This document shows, one piece after another, positions 34,481 through 46,056 of a stretch of DNA of 64,000 nucleotides. A program made the position numbers and the translations under genes. Under the pieces are notes generated by a model. That model worked only from the letters and a program-made list of their open reading frames with translations, did not search any database and was not told the DNA's origin. Source of the stretch: Diphasiastrum complanatum (lineage: Eukaryota; Streptophyta; Lycopodiopsida; Lycopodiales; Lycopodiaceae); assembly GCA_029204225.1 (NCBI GenBank), contig CM055113.1, positions 32,232,954-32,296,953 of the forward strand. The letters are read 5' to 3'. Position 1 is the first letter of the stretch; each line of letters begins with the position of its first letter.

Positions 34481-35712
34481 TGTAGCGCAGACATCCCAAA
34501 GGGAGCCGGGAACCACGACTTAGCTTCCCAGCCTTCAACTCTTGCCATCCAAACTCAATTGACATACAAGAAGCCAACTCACCAACAACGATCAGACTTA
34601 ACCAACTTGAAGTTCTGAAAACTAACATTGAGATCCAACCTGGCGCCATGCCAGATCGGGGGTCCCGATGTGGGTGACTTCCCTCCGAGCAAGCCGCCCG
34701 ACATACATCAAATTTAACCAACTCGAAGCTTCGTTACAAATGAGTAACATCCATTTTAAGAAAGCGGTCCGATGTACATCAGACTTAACCAACTGAAAGC
34801 TTCATCACGAGCACTGGAAGCCAACCTGGCGCCACGCTAGACTGGACAGCCATAAACATGTAACTTCCACCCCAACAAGCCATCCAACTCAGCCAACAGG
34901 TTAGAGCCCGTTTTCCAAGAGCTTAACCCATTCACATTCATGCAAGGAACACTCAAAACCACAAGCCGCGACATATATGGAGACAACCAGTTCATGGACC
35001 AAATGGTCCCGACAGCATACCGCTGGCGCCACAGACCGAATGGTCCCGATGGCATACCGCTGGCGTCCCGAGATACAACCCTCAGCTATGTGCCAACTTA
35101 AAAATTTTGAAGCGGCCTTACAATTGGCGCTTTTACTGAACACTGAAACCCAGAAGGTAATCAGAGTCAGTTTGAGGAAAATCCCACTTTATTGATAAAT
35201 CTGAGAAGGTTACATTTCAAGTTTGTGACCGACCCTAGTCTTCGGGGCGTTAGCATGCCGAGGCGAGAGCCATGACAACATTCCAGCAAGAGAGGCTAAG
35301 ACTTGGTTGGAGCTCGCCCTGAGTCGCAACCCGCACTCCCCTATAGTATTGGTGGGATTCGGCACCCCCCCTCATACCAAGCACTCTACCCAGGCTGGTA
35401 AAGGACATTTTTCTCTCTCCAAGATTTTCTCTTTCTAGAAAGTCATTTCCTCTCTCTAGATTTTATTGATCCCCAGGCTTCCCTTAATCATGCCTAGATC
35501 GTGTGAGGTGATTGCACATCGATCTGAGATCTCTGGACTTCGCTAGAACCGATCAAAGATTTTCAGCCATAAGAACTTGGCGCCGGCTGGATTCTGGTCA
35601 CAGTGGCGCCGGCGCCGTTGGCGTCGGGAGCATCAGGGGCGCTGCTGGCGCCGGGGACAATGCTGGCGCCAGTGGCACCGGAAGTAAAGCTTATGAAAAT
35701 AGCTTTACAACA
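34481..35712 (-). repeat. 3' LTR of the nested element (1,232 bp)
   Basis: Pairs with 37,585-38,804. It carries a GGCGCC-rich stretch near 35,580-35,680 that produces Gly/Ala-rich but meaningless translations. Confidence 0.93.
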
Positions 35713-35728
35713 TCCACCCCACCTTTAT
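35713..35728 (-). other. Polypurine tract of the nested element
   Basis: On the minus strand 'aaaggtggggtgga' abuts the 3' LTR, as expected for the plus-strand primer. Confidence 0.7.
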
Positions 35729-37570
35729 AAAATCTGATGTCCTCATCAGATGTCAGATTAAAGTAAAGGTGTCTCCCAATCAAAATAACTATACATTTAA
35801 GCTACTTGGCACAGTACTCAATTTACTGGCCACTTTTTATCAACATTGAAACTGGCACGCCACAAGTCGGAGGCTCAACTCTTTGTAATGAAAAATTACA
35901 TAACTTGAAAATATCTCTTTGTCTGGGAAAAGCGTAGATTTGATATCGCTTTTGTAAAATGCAAGAACCTTATTAACTGGTGACAAAGGTCTTTCTTTGA
36001 AATGTTCGCCCCTGTCGCTTCTGTCTTTTAACTTTGGAACTCCTTTGAGCTCCTGATTTGTCCTTGATGCACTTTGTGTTGAGCTCCCTGAGCTCCAGAT
36101 TTGATCAGTTTTGCACAGGTATCAAGGCTCCCTGAGCCAAAGGATTTATCGTTTGATTGCCCACTTTGTGGTCCACTCTGTGCCTTGTTGCTTCTACACC
36201 TTGGTTTCTCTCCTTGTCCCAACCTGATCTTGATACTTCTCCATCTTGGCTCTTTAAGGTAGGCAAAGATTGAGTACTCCGCAATGCACCTCTCACTTAG
36301 CCATTAGGGCCCTTTTTGGACTCAAAAAGGGCCTCTTCCTTGCCTAAACAGGTTTGTTAATCATAATTAGTTTAGTGTTAATCAATCCTACGTGGCACTT
36401 TTACCTTGGGTTACCACATAGGGTGAGCAAGAGTTAAGGGCTAAATATAGGTCCCATCATCCATAGACTTTTGTAGGTACTTTGTAAGGCAACACTAGCA
36501 TATTCATTGTCTTGGTTCCAATAGGACAACAGCTAGGGCTCTAGGTGGGACATAGACTTGCAGGCCTCATTTAATGCCCAAGTACATTTCAAATTTGAAA
36601 ATTGCTTATGAATTTTAATCAACCCACTTCTGTGTCCCCCTTCACATTCAAACTAAGACTACCTCACTTTCATTAGCCTTTCACATACCGAATAATTTAT
36701 TTTTTTCAGATGGATATTATTTTTTTCAAAATTGGCCTTCAGGATACATTTTCATTTCGCCATGGATTTAGTCTGTTTGACCTCATAACCTCAAAAAAGG
36801 TGTTTATAAGTCGATTTGCTTTTATTAGTTTGCAAACAGAAATATATTCCGGAGGCCAGTTTTTCGTTTTTTTGGCCCGAAATCGTGATTTTTGGCTGTT
36901 TCGCTTCATCAGAAGGCCAAAAATTGCGTTTCAGACCAATTTTTTTTTTTTTTTCAAAATCACGCTAAGGCGCGATTTTGGGTTGTTTGACCAAGTAACA
37001 AAGACAAGGTCCCCCTTTGGGATGGTCCTGCCAACGGACCTTTGCCTGGCCGCGCCCACACAAATCGATCACAGAATCAGCCCACATAGGACACCCCTCC
37101 AACTATCTGTGCTTTCACCATTAAGCAACACATTGCCTCAGTCACGCCCCACCACTTTTTGGTCGATAGCCCTTATAGCTAAATGATCGGTAGCTATCCC
37201 GCACCGGCAGCTAACCACCTGTGCTTTACACCCGAATTCAAGTAGCATCTCTATATCAATGGTTAACCCGTACAGTTCGAATATGTCGCCCCGCACCCCA
37301 CAAGGTACAAACTATGCTTTCACCTACCTAGGCAGCACTTTGCCTCATCCGTCCTACGTGCAGACAGCGCCAGGCCTGAACCGCGAGAACTGACCGTGCT
37401 TACACCTCAAGGGCAACACTTTGACTCATCAAGTCCCTCGTTCTGTCGACCACCCCGACCGTGGACACACCCGTGCTTACACTGTGGGCAGCACCTTGCA
37501 CAACAGTTGTCTTGATGAACCCCAAACTGTGGCCATTTCCGTGAGATCCGCATAGCTGACCGGCCAGTCG

Positions 37571-37582
37571 GCTCTGATACCA
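37571..37582 (-). other. Primer binding site of the nested element
   Basis: Minus strand tggtatcagagc is a perfect complement of the initiator tRNA-Met end. It lies two bases inside the 5' LTR and fixes the orientation. Confidence 0.9.
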
Positions 37583-37584
37583 CA

Positions 37585-38804
37585 TGTAGCGCAGACATCC
37601 CAAAGGGAGCCGGGAACCACGACTTAGCTTCCCAGCCTTCAACTCTTGCCATCCAAACCCACTTGACATACAAGCAGCCAACTCGCCAACAACGATCAGA
37701 CTTAACCAACTTGAAGTTCCGAAAACTAACATTGAGATCCAACCTGGCGCCATGCCAGATCGGGGGTCCCGATGTGGGTGACTTTCCTCCGAGCAAGCCG
37801 CTCGACATACATCAAACTTAACCAACTCGAAGCTTCGTTACAAACGAGTAACATCCATTCCAACCAAGCGGTCTGACGTACATCAGACTTAACCAACTGA
37901 AAGCTTCGTCACGAGTGCTGGAAACCAACATGGCGCCACGCCAAACTGGACAGCCATAAATAGGTAACTTCCACCCAAGCAAGCCATTCAACTCAGCCGA
38001 CAGGTTAGAGCCCGTTCCCCAAGAGCTTAACCCATTCACGTTCATGCAAGGAACACTCAGAACCACAAGCCGCGACAGATATGGAGACAACTAGTTCATG
38101 GACTAAATGGTCCCGACAGCATACCGCTGGTGCCACGGACCGAATGGTCTCGACGACATACCGCTGGCGTCCCGGGATACAACCCTCAGCTATGTGCCAA
38201 CATAAAAATTTTGAAGCGGCTTTACAACTGGCGCTTTCACCGAACACTAAAACCCAGAAGGTAATCAAAGTCAGTTTGAGAAAAATACCACCTTATTGAT
38301 AAATTTGAGAAGGTTACATTTCAAGTGTGTGACCGACCCTAGCCTCCGGGGTGCTAGCATGCCGAGGCGAGAGCCATGACAACATTCCAGCAAGGGAGGC
38401 TGAGACTTGGTTGGAGCTCGCCCTGAGTCGCAACCTGCACTCCCCTATAGTATTGGTGGGATTCGGCACCCCCCCTCATACCAAGCACTCTACCCAGGCT
38501 GGTAAAGCACATTTTTCTCTCTCTAGGATTTTCTCTTTTTAGAAAGTCATTTTCTCTCTCTAGATTTTATTGATCCCCAGGCTTCCTTTAATCATGCCTA
38601 GGTCGTGTGAGGTGATTGCACATCGATCTGAGCTCTCTGGACTTCGCTAGAACTGATCAAAGATTTTCAGCCATAGGAACTTGGCGCCGACTGGATTCTG
38701 GTCACAGTAGCGCCGACGTCGTTGGCGCCGGGAGCAACAGCACCGGGGACAATGCTGGCGCCAGTGGCACCGGAAGTAAAGCTTATGAAGATAGCTTTAC
38801 AACA
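37585..38804 (-). repeat. 5' LTR of the nested element (1,220 bp)
   Basis: Direct repeat of 34,481-35,712. The differences are small indels, including a shortened GGCGCC-rich part, and scattered substitutions. Confidence 0.93.
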
Positions 38805-38809
38805 CACTA

Positions 38810-39460
38810 TCAATGCCCGATGCAGACAAATGGAAGGCTGCAATGGATGTCGAGTATCATTCGCTAATGAAGAACAAGACCTAGAGTCTTGTCAATCCTC
38901 CTACAGGTGTAAAGTCGATTGACTCTAAGTGGATCTTCAAGCTAAAGCTTAAGCCAGATGGATCAATATCCAAATGGAAAGCTCGACTGGTGGTTAAAGG
39001 ATTTGAGCAAGTCTGTGCAATAGACATAACCTTCTGGTTGATAGATGAATACGTCTTCTTGTATATATCCATGAAGGAACGATGTTTGGATGTCCATCTG
39101 GTGATTGTCCGGATCCTCTGCAGCAACTATAGCCAATAAGATGCGAATAGTCCAGTGGTAAAGCATCGGTCTATTCGCATCTTATTGGCTATAGTTGCTG
39201 CAGAGGATCCGGACAATCACCAGATGGACATCCAAACATCGTTCCTTCATGGATATATACAAGAAGACGTATTCATCTATCAACCAGAAGGTTATGTCCT
39301 TCAAGGCAAGGAGCATCTAGTATGTAAATTGCATAAGGCATTATATGGACTGAAGCAAGCTTCGAGGGCCTGGTATGATAGGATAAATCACTTTTTATTG
39401 CAACATGAATTCACTTCTTGTTCCGCAGATTCTAATGTATATCTCAAATGAAAAGGGCCA
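38810..39460 (+). pseudogene. Copia reverse transcriptase, first part, with a hairpin duplication
   Basis: Resumes the copia frame after the nested element: MPDADKWKAAMDVEYHSLMK, SKWIFKLKLKPDGSISKWKA and LVVKGFEQ. It is interrupted by an inverted copy (39,023-39,150), then continues VVKHRSIRILLAIVAAEDPD and MDIQTSFLHGYIQEDVFIYQ to YGLKQASRAWYDRI. A TAG near 38,882 replaces Trp in the usual TWSLV. The frame ends at 39,451. Confidence 0.85.
39023..39298. repeat. Perfect palindrome, 128-bp arms with 20-bp loop
   Basis: 39,023-39,150 is the exact reverse complement of 39,171-39,298; the loop is 39,151-39,170. I compared both arms base by base and found no mismatch. The right arm is the natural copia coding sequence and the left arm replaces a few codons. 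Confidence 0.97.
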
Positions 39461-39469
39461 AGCTATGTC

Positions 39470-40350
39470 ATTATAGCACTATACGTTGATGATTCCCTAA
39501 TTACCAGCAACTCAAATCAGTTATCACAAGAAACTAAATCCTTACTTTCATCAGAATTTGAGATGACTGTTGATTTAGACCCAGTCCATTACCTACTCGA
39601 AATGGAGATTCACAGAGATCGCGAGAGCAGAAGGATCACTATAAGCCAAAGGTCCTATTTAATCAATGTAATTCGCAGATACGGCATGGAGGACTACAAG
39701 CCCATAGACACACTGATGGATCCAAGATGCAAGTTGTCCAAAGACATGTGCCCCAGAACTCAGGCAGATCAGCAAGAAATGTGGAGGTATCCTTATCAAC
39801 CCGTAGGTTCTATCAGGCACTCTATGATCTGCACACGACTTGATCTAGCATATGTTGTAAGCACACTATCGCAATACATGTCCAATCCAGGTTTACAACA
39901 TTGGAAAACTCTGCAAAGAATTCTGAGGTACATTCAAGCCTCAAAGCATTATGCCTTGAGCTACAATCGCAATACAAAAGTTGCACTCATGTTAGTTACC
40001 TATTTTGATTCAGACTGGGCAAGAGACGTGGATACCAGAAAATCCACCTCAGGCTACATTTTTTTCCTTGCAGGAGGACCCATCTCATGGAATAGCAGAT
40101 TGCAGAAATACACTTCGTTGTCCTCTACTGAATCTGAATACGTCGCAGCTACATTAGTAGTGAAGGAGATATTATGGCTAAGAAGGCTACTACAGGATTT
40201 GAAATTCTTTCAAATTGGTCCAACTATACTCCAGTGCGACAACCAGAGCTGCATAGCTCTATCTTTGAACCGACGAACTCATGTTAGAACCAAACACATA
40301 GAGGTTTAGTTTCATTTTCTTAGAGAGAAAGTTTAGAACGTTGCACTAAG
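39470..40350 (+). pseudogene. Copia reverse transcriptase end and RNase H
   Basis: The catalytic ALYVDDSLIT (about 39,476-39,505) is followed from 39,563 by HYLLEMEIHRDRESRRITIS and YLINVIRRYGM. RNase H follows: YFDSDWARDVDTRKSTSGYI and SLSSTESEYVAATLVVKEIL, up to TKHIEV (40,309). The copia order integrase, RT, RNase H is intact apart from the nested element. It ends about 130 bases before the 3' LTR. Confidence 0.88.
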
Positions 40351-40462
40351 TTACTGTCAGACAGTATGTTGGCTGAAATTCTGACAAAATCATTGTCAAG
40401 ATAAAAATAGTCCACATTAGTAGAATTGTTAAATCTCAGTTTGAATTCAGATTTGTAGCAGT

Positions 40463-40477
40463 AAGCTTAAGGGGGAG
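40463..40477 (+). other. Copia polypurine tract
   Basis: 'aagcttaagggggag' abuts the LTR start at 40,478, the usual copia arrangement. Confidence 0.75.
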
Positions 40478-40833
40478 TGTTAGTTTAATCTTACTCCTAC
40501 TCATCCCTTTCGCCCTCCTCCATCTCTCAAAAAAATCACTCTCTCAAACAGTATGAAGAAATATACGTAAAGTCAAAACAAACAGAACCGCAAAAGCTCT
40601 TGCCTACCGATGAGAACCACTTACGATCACTTACGGGTGAGCTAATGGCAATAGAACGAGAGTCTTTGTCAAAGACCGTAAGAACAAGCTCATAAAACTC
40701 CATTCTCCAAGTAATCCACGTTCCTGTAAATCGCAGTAATCACTATGCTTCATTGTTTTTCTTACTATTGGTTGAGATGTCGTTCATATTGTAATCGTCT
40801 CTTCCATCGTTACTTCCGCTACCCACACCAACA
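40478..40833 (+). mobile_element. Copia 3' LTR (about 356 bp)
   Basis: Starts TGTTAG after the purine tract and ends ..caccaaca. At that point sequence of the X-unit S segment begins. The partner 5' LTR was not found, so the end at 40,833 rests on the resumption of S. Confidence 0.65.
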
Positions 40834-41105
40834 AAAGCTTCAATATGGGAGGTAATTACAGGTGAGTGGACAATGAGTACTACATGCAGCAGTTACGAGC
40901 CAAATTGACAGAGAAAAGTTTAGGTGAGTAAATTATGCATGTTAAACCACGGGTAACTTAGTGTAAGTTATGTACGTACTTTTAATGTGTTAGAATCAAG
41001 CCTGCATGTACCTATGGAGGATCTGTATTAGATTGCGCTATCAAAAATGAAAGACATAGAGAAAGAATTATGTAGTTCAATGTGTGTTTCATTTCTGCAT
41101 CACTA
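40834..41105 (-). repeat. X-unit segment S, partial
   Basis: Reverse complement of about 4,430-4,690. It begins exactly where the copia LTR ends, so the copia element inserted into an X-unit copy. Confidence 0.8.
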
Positions 41106-41412
41106 TCACAAGAAAAATATGAAATGCTCCTACATAGGAAAATTGTAAAATTTCCTAGTTATAGACGATTAACACTGTCTCAATTAGTTTTGGACTTTCC
41201 CAAACTCCATTTTGAGAAATGGACTCAAGAATTTAAAGCACACCAAATTAAACATATTTTTGATATAATTAATACTTTGATTAATCCATCTAAATTGGTA
41301 TCATCTAATAATAAAAACATCGTTCAAATTAACAATACTTTGAGTATAATTACAACAATATGATGACTAGTGTCTGAATATATTCAAACATCTTATGCGA
41401 TATTTTGAAACT

Positions 41413-41502
41413 AATTTTGAATCTCACATTCAAATGAAAATATTCAAACACAACTCATTTTGAATCTCACATTCAAATGAAAATATTTAAACATCTTATA
41501 AG
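41413..41502. repeat. Two-copy tandem repeat, about 45 bp
   Basis: 'attttgaatctcacattcaaatgaaaatatt' occurs twice in succession, starting near 41,413 and 41,457. Confidence 0.8.
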
Positions 41503-41659
41503 ACATTGAACAAACATCCATAACAACTGGTTTTGAAAATGAGTTTGTCTATTATATTGTGGAAAATGACGATAACAGCCCTTACTTCCTGGGGCATTTA
41601 CAATCTATTACAAAAGATATGCATTTATGCATTGTCCTAAGTATTATCTGAACCTGAAT

Positions 41660-44437
41660 CTAATTCCACGTCGTCAAGACCACATCCCTTGACTGCTGTT
41701 CTCCGGAAGACTGGCTTTCAGAACTGTAAGATCTTACAACATCGAGATAAGACTTAGTCACCCCGATGTTTTTCGGAGTGTTGACGCATATAAGTTTGCG
41801 ACCCATGACATTTAATAACGGCGCCACACAGTAAGATAACCTGAACAAGCAAACTGACCATTCAGGAGCAGAGAAAGACTCAACAATGGAGTTGATGCCT
41901 TCTCAATGTTTTGCTCTGTTTTAGGCAGTCAGGCTACAAGTCACAAATTTTTTAGGCACCTTCCCTTGGTCGCTAAAACACATACTCAAAAATTAAGTTT
42001 ACTATGCACACAGGCGCTCGGATTACTTGGTGCATCAGCATTATACAAGACATATAGAACAGGTTGCAAATTTTGCATTTGCACTCCACCCTGTTGTAGA
42101 GGGGTAGCAAGCTTGTAATAACCCTCAAATATCGAGAGTTTTATGTCATGCATTGATTTTAAGCTTCCCTTGACTCCCTCTTTAATACTTTGTTCCAAAA
42201 ATAGTACAATAACACACAATTTGTGTTCTGCCATGAGGGTGGCCAGAAAGTGTCGCATGAATGTAGTGATGTGGCTTGAACTAATCGACTCGATATTATC
42301 AAAAATGTACAGTGTGGGACTCTCCCAAGTAGATGAATAAACGGCCATGAAGTTCGATTCATCGACCCCACAACAAATTGCTTCATTTCCTTTGGAGGTC
42401 TTCACTTTGCAAAAAAATCTCCAAGAAGTGCCAGTGTTGCTCCCTGCATGAATTTGTCTCTGACTTATTTTTTATTTTATTTTTTTATAACAAATTGTGT
42501 TAAATAGAGTGGTATGGCAGTCTGCAGCTTAAATGATATGCTTCCGCAGTTGCTTGTAGCCGCTCTAATCCAATCATGGGCAAACTTTTTGTTGATAGAC
42601 GAGGATAGGCGCTTTATTGTCTCTTTGTCATACTACACATCTGCTAGCAGATCATTCTTTAAAGAAATCAAGAACTTTACAACATGCAGAGTTGTTGTTT
42701 CCTTGACAATTGTCGTCACACCATCTTCAATGTATTTTTCTCTATTTTTTTTTGCCAAAATACAATTGGCCCTCCAAGAGTTTTTTGCATACCTTCATAC
42801 AAATTGGGTTAGGCAAGTACCGCAGCGATCTGAAAAATCTTACAGTGATTGGAATGGTCTTTTGACGTTGTGGTGCAAAAGCTGGCTCATCGTATGGAAG
42901 AGACCTAGCCACATAACGCTTTATAACTTCCAAGTAGTTATTAAACACGTCATCCAAACGCAACAAGATAATGGTATACTCCTCAAAGGTTTGATACAAA
43001 GTCTTCAATGGCAACCTTTCCTTCAATGTGCCAACGAGTTGACTACCGAGAATGCCTGACAATCCTTGATAAAATTGGGCCATTCTTTTGCTCGTCTTTT
43101 AATCCAGCTTCACTCCTTTGATGTATCGAGACCTGTCCAACGAGATTTAGAGCTCCCGTGCACACTCCATTATTTTAGCCAGGTTGCTCCTTTTACATTT
43201 GCTCTCAGGTTCATAATTCAACCTGTTGGACTCCAATATGTAGCGGGGCGTGCTTTTATATCTACAAATATACGCATGCACATATGCAAATTGCCTACGT
43301 ATAGTTGGCTATGAAGATTACCGGTTCTAACTGTATTGCGATCAACGCTATCTCATTACAGGCACAACAAAAATGCTGGCCATTAATAGGTTCAAAAGTA
43401 CAATGAGATAAAAACCTATCTTTGCATAGCCCATCCAATCTGGAACCTTCATTGGAGTCCGTCTCTTTTGGATACAACTCTAAATACAATTGCGCTGCTT
43501 CCAGCATATCCACATGTTTGAATTCACGATACATCTTTAAAAATTTCTCTGGACTTTCGAACAAAACCTCAGGTCCATCTCCACTCTTAAAAGAAATCGG
43601 CCACACCGTAACATTGATGGAAGTAGGTGTAAGCCCATTTGTCATGCAAACTGATTGATACAACTGCTCAGCAAAAGAAAAATCAAGGGCACGTTGGTTT
43701 GTAAAAAGCGAGGCTTGACAAATATTCTTTGACTCGATTCGATACATATGCTTGCCCCAAACGTAACCAACATCATCAAAGGAATATGCATCAAGATTGA
43801 CATTTGTTTCCTCCTCAAACTCACCCAATGCATCATCATTATCGGAGGATGATACAATGTCGTAGAGGCCTCCAGATATTGTTCCAATCATATCAACCCT
43901 TGGCTCCAGTGGACGTTTTCCAGCCTGTCCAATCGGCCTGGCTGTCTTTTGACCAACAAAAATTTTGCCTTTTGGGTGGCGTCGTTTCGATGTAACTTTT
44001 CTACCTCCAGATAGAATTGGAGCTGAGGATGGTGTCTGTTCTGTCTCAGAGAATAATACCACTTATGTTCCTCTCAGCTCACTAACTACGGCCGTGGCAA
44101 TTTCAACTGTCTCCATCATTGTTTCTTCACGTTCTCGCATCATTTCATGCAAGTTTTGAAGAGCAATCATCCCATCGAGTAGATTTCCATGATATCTACA
44201 CAATGCACCAGTTGAGTCGTGAATTTCGGGTGCCTCCGTATAATGCACTATATCCGAGCAATACAGAACAAAATGGCGTTCTTCTCCATTAGAACCTTGA
44301 GTCATGAATTCAACCCTTTCAATCAGCATGGCTTCAGACATTATAATTGCCCGCATCACACCTATAGTTCCAACATCTTCCATCGAAAATCCAGGCTCAT
44401 CAACCGATACTTTGGAGACAATGACAAAGACTTTCAT
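41660..44437 (-). pseudogene. Unrecognised multi-exon minus-strand gene or element
   Basis: Four coherent coding blocks keep the same strand. Block 44,437-43,295 is one frame of 380 codons broken only by a TAA at 44,063-44,065. It reads MKVFVIVSKVSVDEPGFSME... and later YPKETDSNEGSRLDGLCKDR and HFCCACNEIALIA. Block 43,083-42,742 includes LYQTFEEYTIILLRLDDVFN. Block 42,405-41,986 includes GVDESNFMAVYSSTWESPTL. Block about 41,840-41,660 includes GRKLICVNTPKNIGVTKSYL and follows an acceptor-like 'cttgttcag'. Non-coding gaps of 90 to 340 bases separate them, as introns would. I know no family that fits. It may be a degenerate host gene or a transposon protein. Confidence 0.45.
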
Positions 44438-44550
44438 GTACTGGCCACTGGAACTAGGCTTCTAAACAATTTTACATGCCTTTGTAAAGAAAATTGGATT
44501 CGTATCACCAACGAGCATGAGGACAGTCTCTTCTGCTGTGTAGAAAGCCG

Positions 44551-44632
44551 GACTAGCAGTACATTCTTACTAAAGATAAGCATAAATCTGCATCGTAACT
44601 TATTCATGGATCAGATAGTGCATTGCAGTTTG
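44551..44632 (-). repeat. X unit copy 4, outer piece left of the copia insertion
   Basis: Reverse complement of about 8,865-8,950. It is continuous with 49,226 onward once the copia element and one TTAGC are removed. Confidence 0.85.
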
Positions 44633-44637
44633 TTAGC

Positions 44638-44951
44638 TGATAAGGATCTTTCTAGATAGATTACAATTCACAGTGGAGCACTACGGCCATAGTCAGTAGT
44701 GGTTAGTCAAAAGCGGTTTCTTGTCATGTGAAGTGAAAGCCCTAGAATAGAAAGTTCTTGGCACGTAACTAAGTAGCGTATATGTATGAGTTCTGTTTTT
44801 GTAATACATGCATGATTTTTGTGAATGCTCTATGCTTTTCTGTCTTCTGTGGATTGATTCTCTTGAGTACTGTGAATTATCTTGATCTTGCTTTATCATT
44901 TGCAAACACACTTGTCAATTGATTTGTTGCAACAACGAGGATAATCCATCA
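44638..44951 (+). repeat. Copia 5' LTR (314 bp)
   Basis: Direct repeat of 48,912-49,225, TG...CA ends, target duplication on its left. Confidence 0.95.
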
Positions 44952-45034
44952 AAGATTATGGGCCCACTTGCTCGGTAGATTAAGGATCTGTGGGATGCGT
45001 GAGTTTGGAATTATCAGAAGGACGATTGATTGTG

Positions 45035-45995
45035 AATTGGGAGGAAGGCAATCGGATGTAGATGGGTATACAAGGTGAAACACGATGCAGGAGGAGGCAT
45101 AGAGAGATTCAAGGCAAGGCTCATAGCAAAGGGCTATGCAGAGGTAGAGGGTATGGATTTTGAGGAGACATTTGCCCCGGTAGCTAGAATTGGGTCAATA
45201 CGAATGTTGCTGGCAAGGGCAATTGCCTGTAATCACAAGGTAGATCACATGGATGTGAAAATGGCTATTCTGAATGGTACACTACAGGATAAAGTCTACA
45301 TGTGGCAGCCAAAGGGTTTCAAAGAAAAGGGAGACAAGGTCTGCAGGTTGAAGAAAGCCATATATGGGCTTAGCAAGCCTCAAGAGTATGGTACGAGAGG
45401 ATAGAATCCTACTTCATAGAAAAGGGGTTCAAAAGATGTGCTTCAGACAACAGTGTCTTCTACAAGGAGGAATAGGGGAGAACTTTAGTTATAGCATTGT
45501 ACATGGATGACATGATTCTGATAGGGAACAACCCTCAATCAATGAAGGCATGCAAGGGAGATCACAGTAATGAATTCGAGATGAAAGATCTGGGGGAGTT
45601 GCACTACTGCTTAGGGATACATGTGAGAAGGAACAGGGATTCCAAAGGAATGTGGCTATCACAGGAAAGATATATCAATGATACAATCAAAAGGTATGGA
45701 ATGTCGGAATCAAATGCACTAGGAACACCTTTGGATCCGGGAACGAGATTGAGCACAAAGATGTCTGTGTTGAGCAATGAGGAAAGAGGGCAGATGGATA
45801 AATGTCCATACAGGAGCATGATAGGATTGATAATGTATGTGATGTTATGTACCCGACCTGATGTAGCAACGGCTGTGGGGCAACTGAGCAGATTCTGTGA
45901 GAACCCTGGGATCGAACACTGGAGAGCATGCAAACGGGTGATCAGATATCTGAAGGGCATGACCAATCACGCCTTACACTACAACAACTCAGAGG
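45035..45995 (+). pseudogene. Copia RT-RNase H, extra upstream copy
   Basis: Begins in the RT (GRKAIGCRWVYKVKH, then RFKARLIAKGYAEVEGMDFE), continues through AIYGLSKP, and after frame changes reads ALYMDDMILIG and LGELHYCLGIHVRRN, up to GMTNHALHYNNS. It breaks off at about 45,995. From about 45,330 it is a near-identical copy of 47,765-48,420. A TAG after YKEE is shared with the downstream copy, so both descend from an already damaged sequence. Confidence 0.88.
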
Positions 45996-46056
45996 CGACT
46001 GTCAAGTTAGGAAAAGATGAGAGTGAGTTCAAAAGATCGAGAGGCGCTCATACAAG

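Larger units (their letters stand above)
34481..38804 (-). mobile_element. Non-autonomous LTR retrotransposon nested in copia
   Basis: Two direct LTRs flank 1.87 kb of non-coding interior. Orientation is minus: the primer site adjoins the right LTR and the purine tract adjoins the left one. A 5-base target duplication CACTA lies at 34,476-34,480 and 38,805-38,809. No gag or pol motif is present inside, so movement would need enzymes from another element. LTR ends are TGTTGT...GCTACA on the minus strand. Confidence 0.93.

Noticed and set aside
34464-34721. Minus-strand open frame repeated at 37,400-37,825
   Set aside because: Its repetition is explained by the two LTRs and it has no known motif. 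Frame length differs between the copies.
35512-35730. Gly/Ala-rich open frame in the nested LTR (and its partner at 38,616-38,867)
   Set aside because: It lies wholly within the LTR and derives from a GGCGCC-rich stretch. The two LTR copies do not preserve the frame.
39130-39190. tRNA-like phrase 'tccagtggtaaagcatcggt' in the hairpin loop
   Set aside because: It is ordinary copia RT coding sequence (PVVKHRS region) and does not fold into a tRNA cloverleaf.
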